Of a stretch of DNA of 64,000 bases, positions 11,601 to 24,200 are shown piece by piece. The translations under genes and the position numbers were made by a program. Position 1 is the stretch's first letter. Each line of letters opens with the position of its first letter. Under the pieces are notes generated by a model. That model did not search any database. It saw only the letters and a program-made list of their open reading frames with translations, and had not been told where the DNA came from. Location of the stretch: contig FJUW01000077.1 in NCBI GenBank assembly GCA_900074885.1, forward strand, positions 62,001 to 126,000, in the 5' to 3' direction. The stretch comes from Rhynchosporium graminicola. Its lineage: Eukaryota; Ascomycota; Leotiomycetes; Helotiales; Ploettnerulaceae.

Positions 11601-14400
11601 AGTCACTCGTAATTCGTCTATAGATTACTAATATAAGGGCGAATATACGTTAAGTAATAGTTCTTCTAGAATGATTTTATAATCGTATAAGCGATACGGC
11701 AGAAGAATATTAGAATCCCGCTTAGAAAAAGCTTCCTTAAGAGTATAATACTATTCCGGTAGCTTTTCAGCTACGAGTCGTTCGGTATCGGGATCCTCAG
11801 GAGAGTTACTATTTAGATAGTCTTATAAGAGGTAGTCTATCTTATAGATACTAATAAAGAATAATTCGGAACTTTTATATTTTATATTAAAATAAAAAGC
11901 TATAGTACTAATTTAGTAAATCGGAACCGGTTTCTAGATCCTCGGAGGTTAAGAGGAGCACTTATAGTAGGGTTTCGGCGCAGGTACCTTTCTCGATGAA
12001 TTCGGAGCGGAAAAGGGTTCGGATTCCTTAGTAATAAGCGGAAATAAGTTAAAGAGTAAGGATAATACGTTAATATGCCGTATCGCTACCGTTTAGTATA
12101 ATTAGTATTAGTCTAGCTAGTTTATAGCTAAGTCCCGCGCGTTAGTATCGATTTAATAAGATTAATTAATACTAGGTTTATAAAGCGGTAGAGTTATAAT
12201 TATCTCCTTATCGTATTAGAAGGTAGCTAGATAGCGTTCCGACTATAATAGCTTATAGTAGAGCGTATCTAGCTTAACCTGAAATCGTTATATCTATTTA
12301 ATACTAATAATTATATCTTACTATCCTAAATCAAGGAGAATAAAAGGGTAGTTATAAATACGCCTGCTATTAATAGAAAGGTATAAATATATGAAATAAG
12401 TAATATAAGTTCTAATAAACTATTAGAAACTACGTATTAGAATAGAATAAGGTAGTAGCTCGATTTTAATACTGAGGGCCCCTGATAGTCGTCCGGTAAG
12501 AGTGCGATTAATAAATAGATAACCGTTCGCTCCGGTATCGATTAAGCTATTTATAGAGACTCCTAGCCCGTTTATACTAACTATAGTTAGGTATATAAAT
12601 TACTTACTTCCTATTAGGGAGTTAAGGTCCAGATTAGAGAGATTATACTTATATAGACCTAGGAAGGAGTTTTTACCTAGGCCTTATTATTTCCCTCTAG
12701 TATCGGTCCAGATTCGGAAGGTATATCTTCTACTACTTCCTTAGTTACTTAATCCTCTTCCGGAAATTCGTCGATTAATTAAACCTTAGGTAAGTTAGGG
12801 TAGTCTAGCTTAATATAACTGAGCTATCTATAACTATAATACTTAGGGGGTTCTCCGGTCGAGGTAGCAGGGCGTTTTAGCGCGGAGGGAGTACTAGCCT
12901 ATACCGAGGTAGAAGTACGTATATATAGTACGGGAGTAGTTTATCGAGGAGCTAAGCTTAAGGACTAGTAAGAGGTAGAACTAGTAGTAGTCGCAGTAGT
13001 AATAGTAAGCTTATAGTGCTATACCTAGGTAGTAGCTTTCTCGGGATAGGTATATTCTAAGTTATAGCGACGCTCGGTATTAAAAGAAAGTAAGGATCTA
13101 ACTATAGAAGCGTAGTCCTTATTCTATATTAGTTTAATAATAAGAGTTAAAGCGCGTAAGGATAGTATAATCTTATCTTATATATAGAAGAACTACTCCT
13201 TCTTTTTAACTTTACCTTAGATAATAGCGCTTTGAAATCGACTACGAAACTCGGCGAAGGTCTCGCGTATATAGCCGGGTTATTATATTTCTAGGTAGTA
13301 GAAAGCGTTATAGTAGTTATCTTCCTTTAAACTAGTAAGAAAGTTCTCCTCTAATAAGGAGATTATTTTATCGCTAGTTTTAAACTCGTTAGCGAGGTAC
13401 TAAGGCGTAAGATACTCTTTAGCTAATCTAGTAACTAGCCCCTATACGAGAACGCGCTAGGAGAAGTCCGTAGGGTAGTAGTTAGCGTTTATAGCTAGCT
13501 AGTCTCGTATCGATACTCTCTATTAGAAGAAAGTAAGGTCCGATCTATTATCTAGGGGCAGGATCTTCTTAGTAAGATAAGACTTCCTAAGGCGTGACTC
13601 TACTGATTCGGCGCCGGGAGAAGGAGATAGTTTATTAGGAATAGTATCCTCTCTCTCGGTACTATATATCGGAATAGAGTTTATTAAGTTATTAAACTCC
13701 GCTATACGCGGAGATTATAGTATTAGTTCTAGTAGGAGAGTCGAAGATAGGCGAGGGACCCCTATAAGGAACTTATCTTATACGGAGATTAGTTTATCTA
13801 TAGTATCTTCTAGAGAGTTATTCTTTTCCTCCTAGTCTACTAATTATTATAAGAGGGAATAGATCAGGTTCGAGTCACCTGTAGTAGTAAGAGTACTTAG
13901 CGATTATACTCCTAGTAAATTTCGCTTTTATTTTCCTTTCCTTCTCAGTCGGTACTTCCTTAATAAGGTATTAACGTTCTCTAGAGCAAGAGACGTTTAG
14001 GGTAAGGAAAAGTATAATAGATTAGGTTCAGAGGTAGAGCAGGGGAGATCGCGTTAAGTTCCCCTAGAACTAGAGAGGTCTCTAGTTTATTAGTTAAGAG
14101 CTATAATAGTAGCTTAAAAAGGGGTATATTAGGGCTGTTTTAGCGGCGATATATAGAGGTTGAAGTTCCGAGGTATTTATTATACTTTCTTTAAAATCTG
14201 TCTATAATTCCTTTATACTAAGGAAGTTATTAAAGGAGCGTTAGCGAAGACCTTCTCTATTATACTATTTACGATAAGCTAAATTAAACCCTGATTTATA
14301 GTTATCTGAGAGATCTCTAGTATCTCGGCTATATACGAGTAGTTATCGAATAACTAACTTAGTAGTAAGATATTATAGTAGGCTATCTCCGGCTATCTTA
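8640..14400 (-). pseudogene. gag-pol pseudogene of element A, copy 2
   Basis: Minus-strand gypsy polyprotein. The gag zinc knuckle is at 12800-12841 and reads Y-X2-Y-X4-Y-X4-Y, exactly the CX2CX4HX4C spacing with Cys and His changed to Tyr. The reverse transcriptase motif is at 11184-11195 (YLDN for YLDD). The RNase H and integrase regions lie between there and about 8650 but carry many stops. Loss of the second catalytic Asp and of all zinc ligands means no activity. These are the changes RIP makes: TGC/TGT to TAC/TAT, CAC to TAC, GAT to AAT. Confidence 0.8.
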
Positions 14401-14414
14401 ATCTTTTTATTTAA

Positions 14415-14682
14415 TATAACGATATAAGACTTAAGGCGGTATATAAGTAAGAATAAACAAGTAGGGAGGCTAAGAGCGATCTTATATAGTCTACTACGAA
14501 GGAAACAAAAAGATAAGGAAGGAAGAAGAAGAGAGATAGAGTATAAGGCACCTTATATATATATACCGGTACTAGTCCGATACTATACCGGGTTAGATAC
14601 TAGTTCTGCCGGGATACCTATGAACTTGGGCCCTGTTATCTATCCTTCTTCTCATGTGACATTCAGGTGAGCTGTCGTCATA
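14415..14682 (-). repeat. 5' LTR of element A copy 2
   Basis: 268-bp partner of 6906-7173. It starts TATAACGATATAAG and ends TGTCGTCATA on the plus strand; the final CATA is read as a RIP-altered CACA. The target duplication CTAGC follows at 14683-14687. Confidence 0.92.
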
Positions 14683-15910
14683 CTAGCTAGAGCGCGAGCT
14701 ATTATAATTGAAGAAAAAGAAGATTAATTTTAGATTTTCTTTTTCTTAAGAAGATAACGCTACCGAAAAGATACGTATTCCGCTATATTTCCTATAGAGT
14801 CCCTAAGAAGCTCGGCGGAGTCCTAAAACAAGAGCTAGAGGTACTCCTCTAGTACTAAAAGAGGGTAAGCTAACGAAAAACAACCGGAGTCCGATAATTA
14901 CTTACGTTTAACCCTATTAGGTAATAATAATAATAACAGAAGTAGTAATCTCGGAGGCTAAAGGATTATAAAATATCAGTTACTAATAAGAGATAAGCAG
15001 GGACCGAATAAACTTACGCGGAGAGAAGACTAGAGGATTAGAGAAGCTTAAGGGCTTTCCAGGCCTTTAAGACCTTAACGAGATTAGTATAGGCCTCGTT
15101 TCTAAATAGAGTATAAAGTAACGGAAAATAAGCGGAGTATAATACTTACTTATTAGTATCAGCGGAATAGGTCTAAATAGAGTAGGCGATATAAGAGATT
15201 TAAGGACTATTATATAAGCTATCTGTTTTCGCGCGGAATCCGGGGAAAACTTATAAGTTCTCGCAATTCTTCTTCCTATCCTTATAATAGATATAAGATT
15301 AGGAGCGACTAGACTGAGTTTATTAGGAATCCGTCCGAAAACAGGCGGAGTGCGATACTTATAGCTTAGTCGATATAATCAGAGCCCGAGAGAGTATAAG
15401 CGATATAGTGAATAATAAGAGATATCTGATTCCGCCGGTTTTAGCGCGGATCCCGATAGTATAATAGAGGGATTTTAATATATAATTTGCGAATTTTAAT
15501 ATTTTCTTTCAGTAGAAAGAAGGGAAGGGACTTACCTTACTATAGTTATTATTATTATATAGAAGAGGAAAGAGAAGTCTAAAAAGGTAGAAAGTCTCTT
15601 CTTTTATAACGTCTTAGCCGGATCGAGCGATAATAGGAGCGGAGCGCTAGCTTAATGCGGCGGGATAACAACAAAGGAAGCGAACGAAAATAAGAGGAAG
15701 CTTAATAACACTTTTATAAGGTCTTAGACGGATTAAGCGATAATAGGAGCGGAGCGCTAGCCTAATACAGCGGGATCATAACAAAGACAGCGAACGACAA
15801 TAGTAGAACGCCTAACGTTAAGTAATAGAATGCAGTTATTAACTATAGGGGGGTTCTACGATAGTTTAGTATTAGTCTCCGCTAGAAAACAGGCGGGAGG
15901 AGGGGAGTAA
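14683..15910 (+). mobile_element. Element E 3' region with iterated motif array
   Basis: The end of the E coding frame (TAA near 14730) is followed by about 1.2 kb without a reading frame. It aligns loosely with 42170-43430 of element B, so E and B are subfamilies. A degenerate motif with core AAAATAAGCGGAG recurs near 14874, 14990, 15121, 15224, 15338 and 15436. Some copies read TTTTCGCGCGGAATCC, as if part of the motif were inverted, and many are followed by CGATA and TTAC/TTAT. A GC-rich palindromic stretch (AAGCTTAAGGGCTTTCCAGG) lies near 15048. A polypurine tract (GGCGGGAGGAGGGGAG) at about 15893-15908 precedes the LTR and fixes the plus orientation. Confidence 0.7.
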
Positions 15911-16094
15911 TATAAGAGTTAAGCCCTTAGGTTATAGTGCTAGTATTACTAGCACGACTCGCTGACTAAGGCTCGGTTAAGCCTTAGTACTGCGCACCTT
16001 TTCTTGCGGCTTCCGGTTAGATTCTTACTCTCTCCTTATCGATTTTGTTGAATACCACTATGAACCCTCGTGTATATATTGTTCACCCGTGATA
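15911..16094 (+). repeat. 3' LTR of element E
   Basis: The LTR starts TATAAGAGTTAAGCCC directly after a polypurine tract and ends ACCCGTGATA. The same start and end patterns occur in the 168-bp LTRs of element B (TATAAGGGGCGAGCCC ... ACCCGTGATA). It contains a perfect inverted repeat, GTGCTAGTA/TACTAGCAC, near 15946-15965. No partner LTR is visible in the window. Confidence 0.75.
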
Positions 16095-16117
16095 AACTTT
16101 AATAATAGTAACTATAT

Positions 16118-17190
16118 ATGAGTTATAAATCTAAAGTATTAGATAATACTAACTTAACCTTCTAGTACCTAGAAAGAACTCTCGTAAGCGCGCCACTAGT
16201 AGTTCGCTTAAAGATACTCTTTCTTCTAGTAATACTTTTACTCCTATTAATAAGGGAAAAACTATAGTCGCTAGCGGGTTATCGACTAAGCGCTAGTAAG
16301 CTAAAGACGATAATAAGGATACTAAGGGCGAGCTAAGCTAGGATAATAGCTCTTCTGCCTATTTTAATAAGACTTTATATACTTGTTAGAAGAATATATA
16401 GATAAAGTCGAGAGCTCGTGCTAAGGTAAACGAGGATATAGAGCGTCCGGAGACTTACTTACGATACGCTAGCGAGTATAATCTATTTCTTAATCTAAAG
16501 TATACTTTAGCTCTTAACTCTATTACTAGTAAATATACTAACTGTATTAAGAAAGGTAAATCTTACGAGAATATAAATATAAATTTTCCCCCTTTAGCGA
16601 GTACTTAGCTAATAGCCGGCGAGATCTTAGCTACTTTAATTAGTATCCTTAGTTAACTATAAGATATAGCTATAGTAGTAGTAATAAGCGAGGATATATA
16701 AGAAGAGCTAAAGATTACTTAGGTACGCTTTAATACAGAGAAAAAGCGAGCTAATTATAGTTCTAAAGTTAGTAATACTATAGCTATTAAATCTCCTTAG
16801 AAACTATTTATTAATTTTAATACCGAGCTATCCTCTAGTATTACGTCGGCAATCGCTAAAGTATCTGGACATATACTACGTGCTATAGCTAAGGTTACTA
16901 TAACTATTAATAATATAAATACTATACTTCTAGAGGAAATTCGTAGTCTTCGCATAGTATGAATTAATCTCTTTAACAAGTTCCCTACTAATCTCTAGCG
17001 AAGGACCTTCGTACTATTTATACTAGCTTCTTTCCGAAGGTAGCTCTACCAGATATATAGCTAGAGGACAATAGAGAGGAGGTCGCTAGTAGAGTTATAG
17101 ATACTACTAATCAGGAGGTTAATAAGTAGACTTTCTTTAGCGGTATTTCGGAGTTTATCTAGCGAGAGCTAGTTTTAATAGCGATTAGAA
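16118..17190 (+). pseudogene. Antisense accessory ORF of element D (CX2CX6C-type)
   Basis: A long plus-strand frame opposite to D's gag-pol. Readable parts include SRKRATSSSLKDTLSSSNT near 16168, an S/T- and K-rich region, and KYTNCIKKGKSYEN at about 16531. The motif at 16534-16566 has the spacing Y-X2-C-X6-Y, which is CX2CX6C if the two Tyr are RIP-changed Cys. A leucine-rich segment (MAGEILATLISI-like) follows near 16615. Internal stops are mainly TAG/TAA at Q or W positions. The CX2CX6C spacing and downstream helix recall short Zn-binding fungal proteins, but the family is not established. It converges with pol, which ends near 17250. Confidence 0.65.
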
Positions 17191-17249
17191 TAAATAATAA
17201 AGCTTCTTTTTCTCTTAAAACTCTTTCTAGATTTATAATCCCTAATATA

Positions 17250-20200
17250 CCTTTAAAACTATAAAATCCTATAGGAAAAAATAAAAAGGTATATATCCCT
17301 TTAAGAGTATTATTTTATTTTCGCTAGCGTTTCGCTGCTTTTTTTATAGCGTTTTAATTTTTCAAAGCTTTAATCTCTTTCTAGAGTCCTTAGAGGCTTT
17401 CTTTTAGCTCCTAAGAGTTATAAGCTAAAGTAAACCCTTTCTATCTTACTAATAATTATTCTTTCCCTTTAACTACTCTTCGGTCTAGTAAGGAATCGAT
17501 ATCCTATAGTTCTTCGCTATTGATAAAGTTAGGATATATAACTTCTGATAGTTTACGAGGCCTTTACTAGTAAGGTTCTAATAGTGAAATATAGAAGATA
17601 TTATATAGTAGACTATACTTAGGAGGTAACTCTAATCGGTATACTTACTTCCTAATTCTTTCGCTAATCTTGAATAAGCCTAGGAATTAATAGTCTAGCT
17701 TCTTACTCGATCGAATAGTCTTAATATTCTTTACTAAGAGTAGAACTTATTAATATACTTTAAATTTAACTATTCGATAGCTCTTATTATACTACTTCGC
17801 TTACGTTTCTTTAGTTCTTCGCTAGCTATTTTCTAGCTCTTAGCGCTTCTTAACTACTTCTTCTACTCTTTCTTTAGTAGTAAGTATCTCCCCTATTAAG
17901 GGATCGTCCTCGATACCCTAGCGACTATCTAGTATAATTCTATACTTAGCTTTATTTGAACTTATTCTAATAGCCTTATAGTATATATTCATATACGCGA
18001 ACTTCGCTATAAGTAATAGGTCTATCTAATTATCTTAAAGATAGTATACGAAATACTATAGCTATACTTCTATAGCTTAGTTTTATTATTCCGTTTACTT
18101 ATTAGTTTACAGGTAAAACGTTTACAGGTAAAACGCTATCGAAAGACCTCTTATTATTCGGAGGTAGAAGTATACCTCTTACTAGAACTTAGAAGTAAAG
18201 ATAGAACCTCTATTAGTAATAATAACCGCAGGTAATCCGTAGTCCTTAAACTAATAGTCGATAAATAGCCGAGCTAAAGCTAGAGTATTAATTATCTTCA
18301 GATAAGGTATATATTCTATATCTTTAGTATACCTATCTATAATCACTAGTAAGCTATTATAGACTTTACCTATAGAACTTCCTCTACAGGGAGGGAGGTC
18401 TATAATAAAGTCTATAGTTATAGACTCGAACAGCTTACTTAGTTAGCTAAGTGCTTATATTTCACTAGCTACTCTTATTCTTCTTACTTTTATTCTCTAA
18501 TAAATATCGTAACTCTTAACGTATTCTTTAACGTCTAGCCTTATCTTCTACTAATAATACTTTCGCTAGATAAGCTTTAGCGTCTTATTCTAACTAAAAT
18601 AGCTTATAGTTAGATTATTATAGTATATCTTCATAATTTCAGTATAGATAGCTTCGTCCAGCGGAATATAAGCCTTTCGCCGGTATCTAAGTAGTCCTTC
18701 GCTATCGATACTCTAATCTATATCCCCGGTTTTCTGTAATCTAGCTAAATTCTTAATAGTAAAAGCGTCCCTTTTCTATAGCTTTATAAGTATTAAGAGA
18801 AGTAAGTTCGATTCAGGGTCTACTATTTCGGTTCTTATAATACTTATGATAAAGAACTATAGTATAATATATCTATAGCTATACTAGCTAGCGCCCGGCT
18901 TCTCGCTAGCGCCTCTTAAGAGGGTATCCAGACCTCTAAATAAGTTCTATAAACTATTAAGCTTTATAAGCATATATCGCTAGTTAAGCGTAGAGGTCGT
19001 ATCTATAGCCTCGATTAGTACTCCTAAGGATATACTATTAGTAAGTTATAAAATCTGAGTTAACTAGTATAATATACTATTATTCGGACGCTAGTTACTC
19101 TCTATCGTATCGCTAGCTTTACTAAGTACGCAGATTAACTTATCTTTAATTATACTTTATAGCTTATTTTATAAAGTAAGAAGTATAATATTTCCCTTAT
19201 CTTTCGCTAGCTTATAGTTAGGCCTTCTCGACAGTCTATTAGCAGGATTATTTTTCTCTTATTTATAACTTAATATAAAGTTATACTTAGATAGCTCTAA
19301 AGCTTATCTAGCTTATCGCCGGCTTAATACTATTATAGTTATAAAGTAATAAAGGTTATTATAGTCTATTAATACCTTAACTAAGGCTATACTACCTTTA
19401 AGGTAATACCTTTAGTATATAAAATACTAAATACTTTTAAGGAGTTCTTAGTTATATACTTCGTAATTCAGCTTAGTAAGCTCTAACTTTTTACTAAAGA
19501 ATATAATAAGGTGCTAGATAGCCTTTTCCCCTTTTTTCGCTAGCTACTCTTTAAGCTAGAAGAGAATTCCTACGATAATAAACCTAGAAGCGTTAGTCTC
19601 TAGCTTTCTCAGCTTTAGTAGATCGAAGTGCATAAGAAAAGATACTATAGTAAACGTATTCTTTAAGGTATTAAAAGCCTGCCTTTCTATAGTACTCTAT
19701 CTGAAAATAAGAGCAGGTTACCCTTTCTTATTACTATCTATTAAGCTTATTAGAAGTTAGATAATCGCTAAGAATCTTATAATAAACTACTAGTAGAAGT
19801 TTATAAACTTAATAAAGACTTATATATCTCTAATACTCTTAGGTTCTAGCTACTCTCTAATAGTATCTATCCGGCTCAGGTTTATCAAAACGCTAGCTAG
19901 AGAGATAACGTAGATTAGAAACTCTATACTCTTAGTATTAAATAAGTACTTTAATAGCTTAATAAAGAGGTTTATATACCGAAGTCTCTCTAGTACTTAG
20001 TAGAAGTGTTATTTATATTATAATAGGTTAGTAGAATAAATTAGGATATTATTAAGGTATATAATATAAGTAATATTAATATAGCCCGCTAGCGTATCGT
20101 TAATAAATACCTAGAAAGTCGCTAGCGTATTTAATAATCTAAATAGTATAACTTAGTACTTATAGTACTTATATCGAGTATAGAATATAGTTTTCTATTT

Positions 20201-20778
20201 ATTACTCTAGCGAATTCGGACGTAGTAATAAGCGTTTTATAAATCTAATTTAGTAAATACTTTAGTATCCCGGAGCTTATTTAGCGTTATGCTAATCAAT
20301 AGTAGAGAGTACTAGTCCTTAATTATAATTTTATTTAGCGCCTAGTAGTTAATATATAATTAGAGACTATTATCTTTCTTTAGTATAAAGAGAATAAGTA
20401 CGCTTATAGGACTCTTACCTTTCCTTATCTAACCTTTCGCTTCTAATAAGTTGAAGTATTCCTAGAGAACCTCTAGTTCTTTCTTAGAGAAGTTATATAT
20501 TAGAGAATAAGGTACTTTTACTCCTGATTCCAGTTTCATAGCGTATTAGTAGCCCCCTAATAGAGGCAGCTCGCTTCCCTTCTCTTCGGAGAATATATCC
20601 TTAAAGCTATTATATATAGAGGGAATAGTAAGCGTATCGCCGGTATCTATCTAGCGTATAGTATATAAGTTAGGTATTATAGCGTATATAGGAGATTTCT
20701 GTTCGTTGATAAGAGTCGTAAAAGCTCGAGGTACTATAATATTAAAGTTATCTAAATCCTTTAATTTATAAGGAAACC
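17250..20778 (-). pseudogene. pol pseudogene of element D (integrase, RNase H, RT)
   Basis: Minus-strand gypsy pol. The RT catalytic box reads YLNN at 20048-20059, so both Asp codons were changed to Asn. RT fingers and palm lie upstream toward 20700; RNase H and integrase extend left to about 17250. The frame is cut at 20778 by copia G and resumes at 32568, where the protease/RT linker and gag follow. No part is functional. Confidence 0.7.
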
Positions 20779-21008
20779 TATCGTACACTTTCACCTGTTA
20801 TACATAGTTATATTATGTCTGATCACCTGCATAGCCTAGTGTATACTCATATGATCTCCTTATATATTTAAAGTAAGCTTTCTCTCTTCCTTCTGAAGAG
20901 ATAACGCTCTCTATAATTAATATTCAGAGACGACTTCAATTCTCTATCTCCTGATACCTTAAAGTGATCTTTCATAACTGATAAAGCCTGCCTTACTTTT
21001 ATACTATA
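20779..21008 (+). repeat. 5' LTR of copia G
   Basis: 230 bp, begins TATCGTACACTTTCACCTG and ends ATACTATA. It matches 32333-32562 except for C/T and G/A transitions. The long shared middle (AAGCTTTCTCTCTTCCTTCT onward) has almost no changes. Confidence 0.92.
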
Positions 21009-21289
21009 GTTAAGAGCTATATATTAATACATCGCTTTCAAAGCTACCTGTTGTATATATAGAAGTAAAGCTTTAATCTAGCTTTTGATCACTAGAGTTA
21101 CCTATTCAGGCTTTTTACAATATATTAATTAACGTTCTATAAGCTCCTTATAGCTTTTCAACTACTTAATTATATCTTTCAAAGATCTTTCCGACGATTC
21201 ACTTAATCTTAGTAATAAAATAGTCTATAAAAAGCTAGAGTAATAGCTAGATTGGATTTCCTATATTTAATTCATAGCCAGAATGATCG

Positions 21290-24200
21290 GGGTGTAGCAA
21301 TATATAGACCTAGATCTACTAGACTAGGTCTCTCTAGCCGAGCTTCTTCAGATCCGACTACGATAGCTACAAGAGATCGCAGATAGCGAGAATCGAAGCT
21401 TTGAAGTAGATTATAATATAGAAATAAAGGCTTAGGAGCTTGAATTAGTTCAATAGGCTAAGGAGCAGATCTCCGAACTAACTAGAAGCTCTCGAGATAT
21501 GAGTTAGGTGCTCGATCCAACTTCGGCACGCCTTATTCCAGCTAAACCTAAGAAACCCGCTATAATTACTACAGTATCTCGGAAAGCCGAAGTAAAGATC
21601 GAAAATAAGTAATTTATACTCGATCTCGCTACTAATAGCTAAAAGGCTATTACTTACGCTAAAATCTACATATAAGTAGAGAAGACTATATTACCGATCT
21701 ACTTAGCTCCTGCGATTAAGGGATTACTAGCCGAAAAGAGAGTAAACTTTCAATACCTTTTAAGAGCTTTAAGATAAGAACTCTATTAAACTAATACGAT
21801 TATTTTATCTAACGTACGGAAAGCTTATAGGCTTTATCTTACTATAGGGGTATCTACTGGAGGTAAAGGAAGAGGTAGTAATTTAAACCCAGCTTAGATT
21901 ATTAAACTTCAAGCTCTGATCAGAGACTATATACTTCATAAGGTCCCGGATATCGAAGGATCCCTTAGAATTATAGACTTCCTGAATATAATTAAATCTT
22001 TCGACTACCTCGAGGCAAATAACCTTCTGATTAAGTATCAAAGAGCTAAGCTATATAGAAGACCCTTACTATATACCCTTAAGGAGCTCGCTAAGGAATT
22101 CTATATAAGTTAAGTTAATTATATATATTAGGAGTTTTAAAGCAGCATAAGAAAAGGTTAGGGCGTTTTCTTAACGCTTAGATCTCGAGTTAGTACTAAT
22201 ATTAGCTTATCTTATACTACTACCGGTAGATCAGAACGTATTAAGCACTCCTATCCGTGCGCAAAAGATAAAACTTATTTCTAGCAGCTAATAGATTATA
22301 CTAAATTATAGCTTACTATATACGGACAGGTTTATACTACTAGTAAAGATAGTAGTCTAATCGCGGTTAGAGCTTAAGATCCTAAAGTAACTTTAGTAAT
22401 ACGCTAACGTTTTATCTCTAGTAAATAGAAAGATCTCCGTGCTAGCTTCAGAACAGATCGACCGATCTCCTAAGTAACTTATAATCTCCTTATTAAAGTA
22501 GTAAGAGATTCTAAATATAAGTTAAGCTTTCTAGGGAATATCTCAGATAAGAATATAAAGCGTGATAGAAAGAAAGTAGAACTAGTTATAGTACCCTTCC
22601 TTAATAATAATTAGGAGCTTATAGAATTACTAGGGATCTATCTAGTTAGGGGAGGAGCTTATCCTCTTTCTTAATCTACCCTTTTTAATAACTATAGAGC
22701 TACTAACCTAGTTAATAATCGTGATCTTAGTTAAAGGATCTTTTATTAAGTTAGGGATTAATAATTATATAGAGAGTAGAACGTCCTAAATCCCTATTAG
22801 CGGGCGCGGAACTCGTCTAATAAAAGGGGTCCTTTTAGGACTAGATAGGAAGTACTTTAACCTTAAGCTCTATAATATCGTAATAATAGATAGTTTTCAT
22901 ATGAATATTATCTTAGAAGCTCGATTATTAGACTTAGGGATCTAGTATTACAGATTAGACTATACCTTACACTAGGGAGAAGAAGGAATCCTATAGATCT
23001 CTTACCTAGTTATTCGGAAGCTTAAACGAAAACAGAATCTTATATTCTTTGAATATAAAGTTCGTTTAAACTATTAACCTTTAAAATAACTTCCTTCTTC
23101 AAGTATAGTAGATATAGTGATCTACCCTATATAGATATACTTATCTCTAGATTTATCTATTAAGAGATCTATTATAAAATTAGCTTAAAGAGTAATTAGT
23201 AGAAAGGATTCTGAGAAGATATAGTATCTAAGAGCTAGTTATCTTATACTAGACGCTCTTAGGAAGCTTATAAGCTACGCCTAAGAAGTAGTAGTTACTA
23301 AAGGGGTAAGAAGGCGTAAATACGAGTATTATATAGTTATATATACTTTATAAAAGATCTTCAGATAGCTACCGGAAAGAAAATCCCCTTATCTATTTTA
23401 GAGGATAATATAGGACTTATTCGACTTTCTAGTATACTAAAGGAGATTATAGTTACTTCTGATTAAATACGAGTATAATAGACTAATTATTACTTTTACT
23501 TTAAGAACTAAGGAATACGATGAAATCTTTAAGTGTCTCGAAGCTTTTAAAGCTTAGGTAAAGAGGTAATTTAGCCTCGCTATCTGCATATTTAAATATA
23601 ATCAGGAGAAGACGGTTATAGTAATTTAAGGATTCATATACTATCAGATATAGTGTTTAAAGCTCGGAATTGAAATCGAGCTCTTACTAGCTTATACGCA
23701 TAAGCTAAATAGTAGAATCGAAAGAGTAAGATCAGAAATAATATCTAAAGGAATTTATATACGATTATTAGCTAATCTCCCGGATTTCCTAAGTCTTAAG
23801 TGCGCTTTAGCTACTACTTATCTATTTAATAGATCACCTAAGAGAGGGAACGATTAGAGATCATCTCTTAAAGAGAATAATAGATAGTTTCGCAACTATT
23901 TCCGATTTTATAATCTAGCTATTATTACTTGCTTAATAGTAGATTTCAGACTAAATTAGAGCTTGATTTATATATATAGATATAAAGTATACCTATTAAT
24001 AAAAGAAAGAATAAAAGGATAGGAAAATCAAGCGTTTAAAATCTCAGCGAGAGCTTATATCGGGTATTTAGTAAGCTATATAGCTTCTAATATCTATAAG
24101 ATCTAAGTTCCCGCGCTCTAAGGATTATTATCACGCGGAATATATATTTTAATAAAGACGAATTCTATATCTCTTCTCTAGAGAAAAGAACTATAATCAC

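Larger units (their letters stand above)
6906..14682 (-). mobile_element. Ty3/gypsy LTR retrotransposon A, copy 2 (full length)
   Basis: A complete 7777-bp element on the minus strand with 268-bp LTRs at 6906-7173 and 14415-14682. A perfect 5-bp target duplication CTAGC lies at 6901-6905 and 14683-14687. A polypurine tract (GGTGGGGGG on the minus strand, plus coordinates about 7174-7187) abuts the left LTR, marking it as the 3' LTR. From 5' to 3' the element holds gag, pol, then an extra ORF on the opposite strand (7860-8628). The LTRs differ by several C/T and G/A transitions. It is dead by RIP but structurally intact, with no indel against copy 1 over their shared 6.15 kb. Confidence 0.95.
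16095..20778 (-). mobile_element. Gypsy element D, 3' part (interrupted by copia G)
   Basis: Minus-strand gypsy element whose pol continues on the far side of copia G at 32568. The RT motif is at 20048-20059 (YLNN for YLDD). The TSD of G (AAACC at 20774-20778 and 32563-32567) proves that both halves were contiguous. The left side holds an antisense ORF (about 16118-17190) directly beside the end of element E; D's own 3' LTR was not found, so this end is probably truncated. The pol region from about 17250 to 20778 covers RNase H, integrase and most of RT, all with many RIP stops. Confidence 0.8.

Noticed and set aside
16797..16979. 60-aa minus-strand open frame
   Set aside because: Complement of the antisense accessory frame of element D; no motif of its own.
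20779..21008. LTR as the end of element D
   Set aside because: The AAACC duplication and the pairing with 32333-32562 assign it to copia G.
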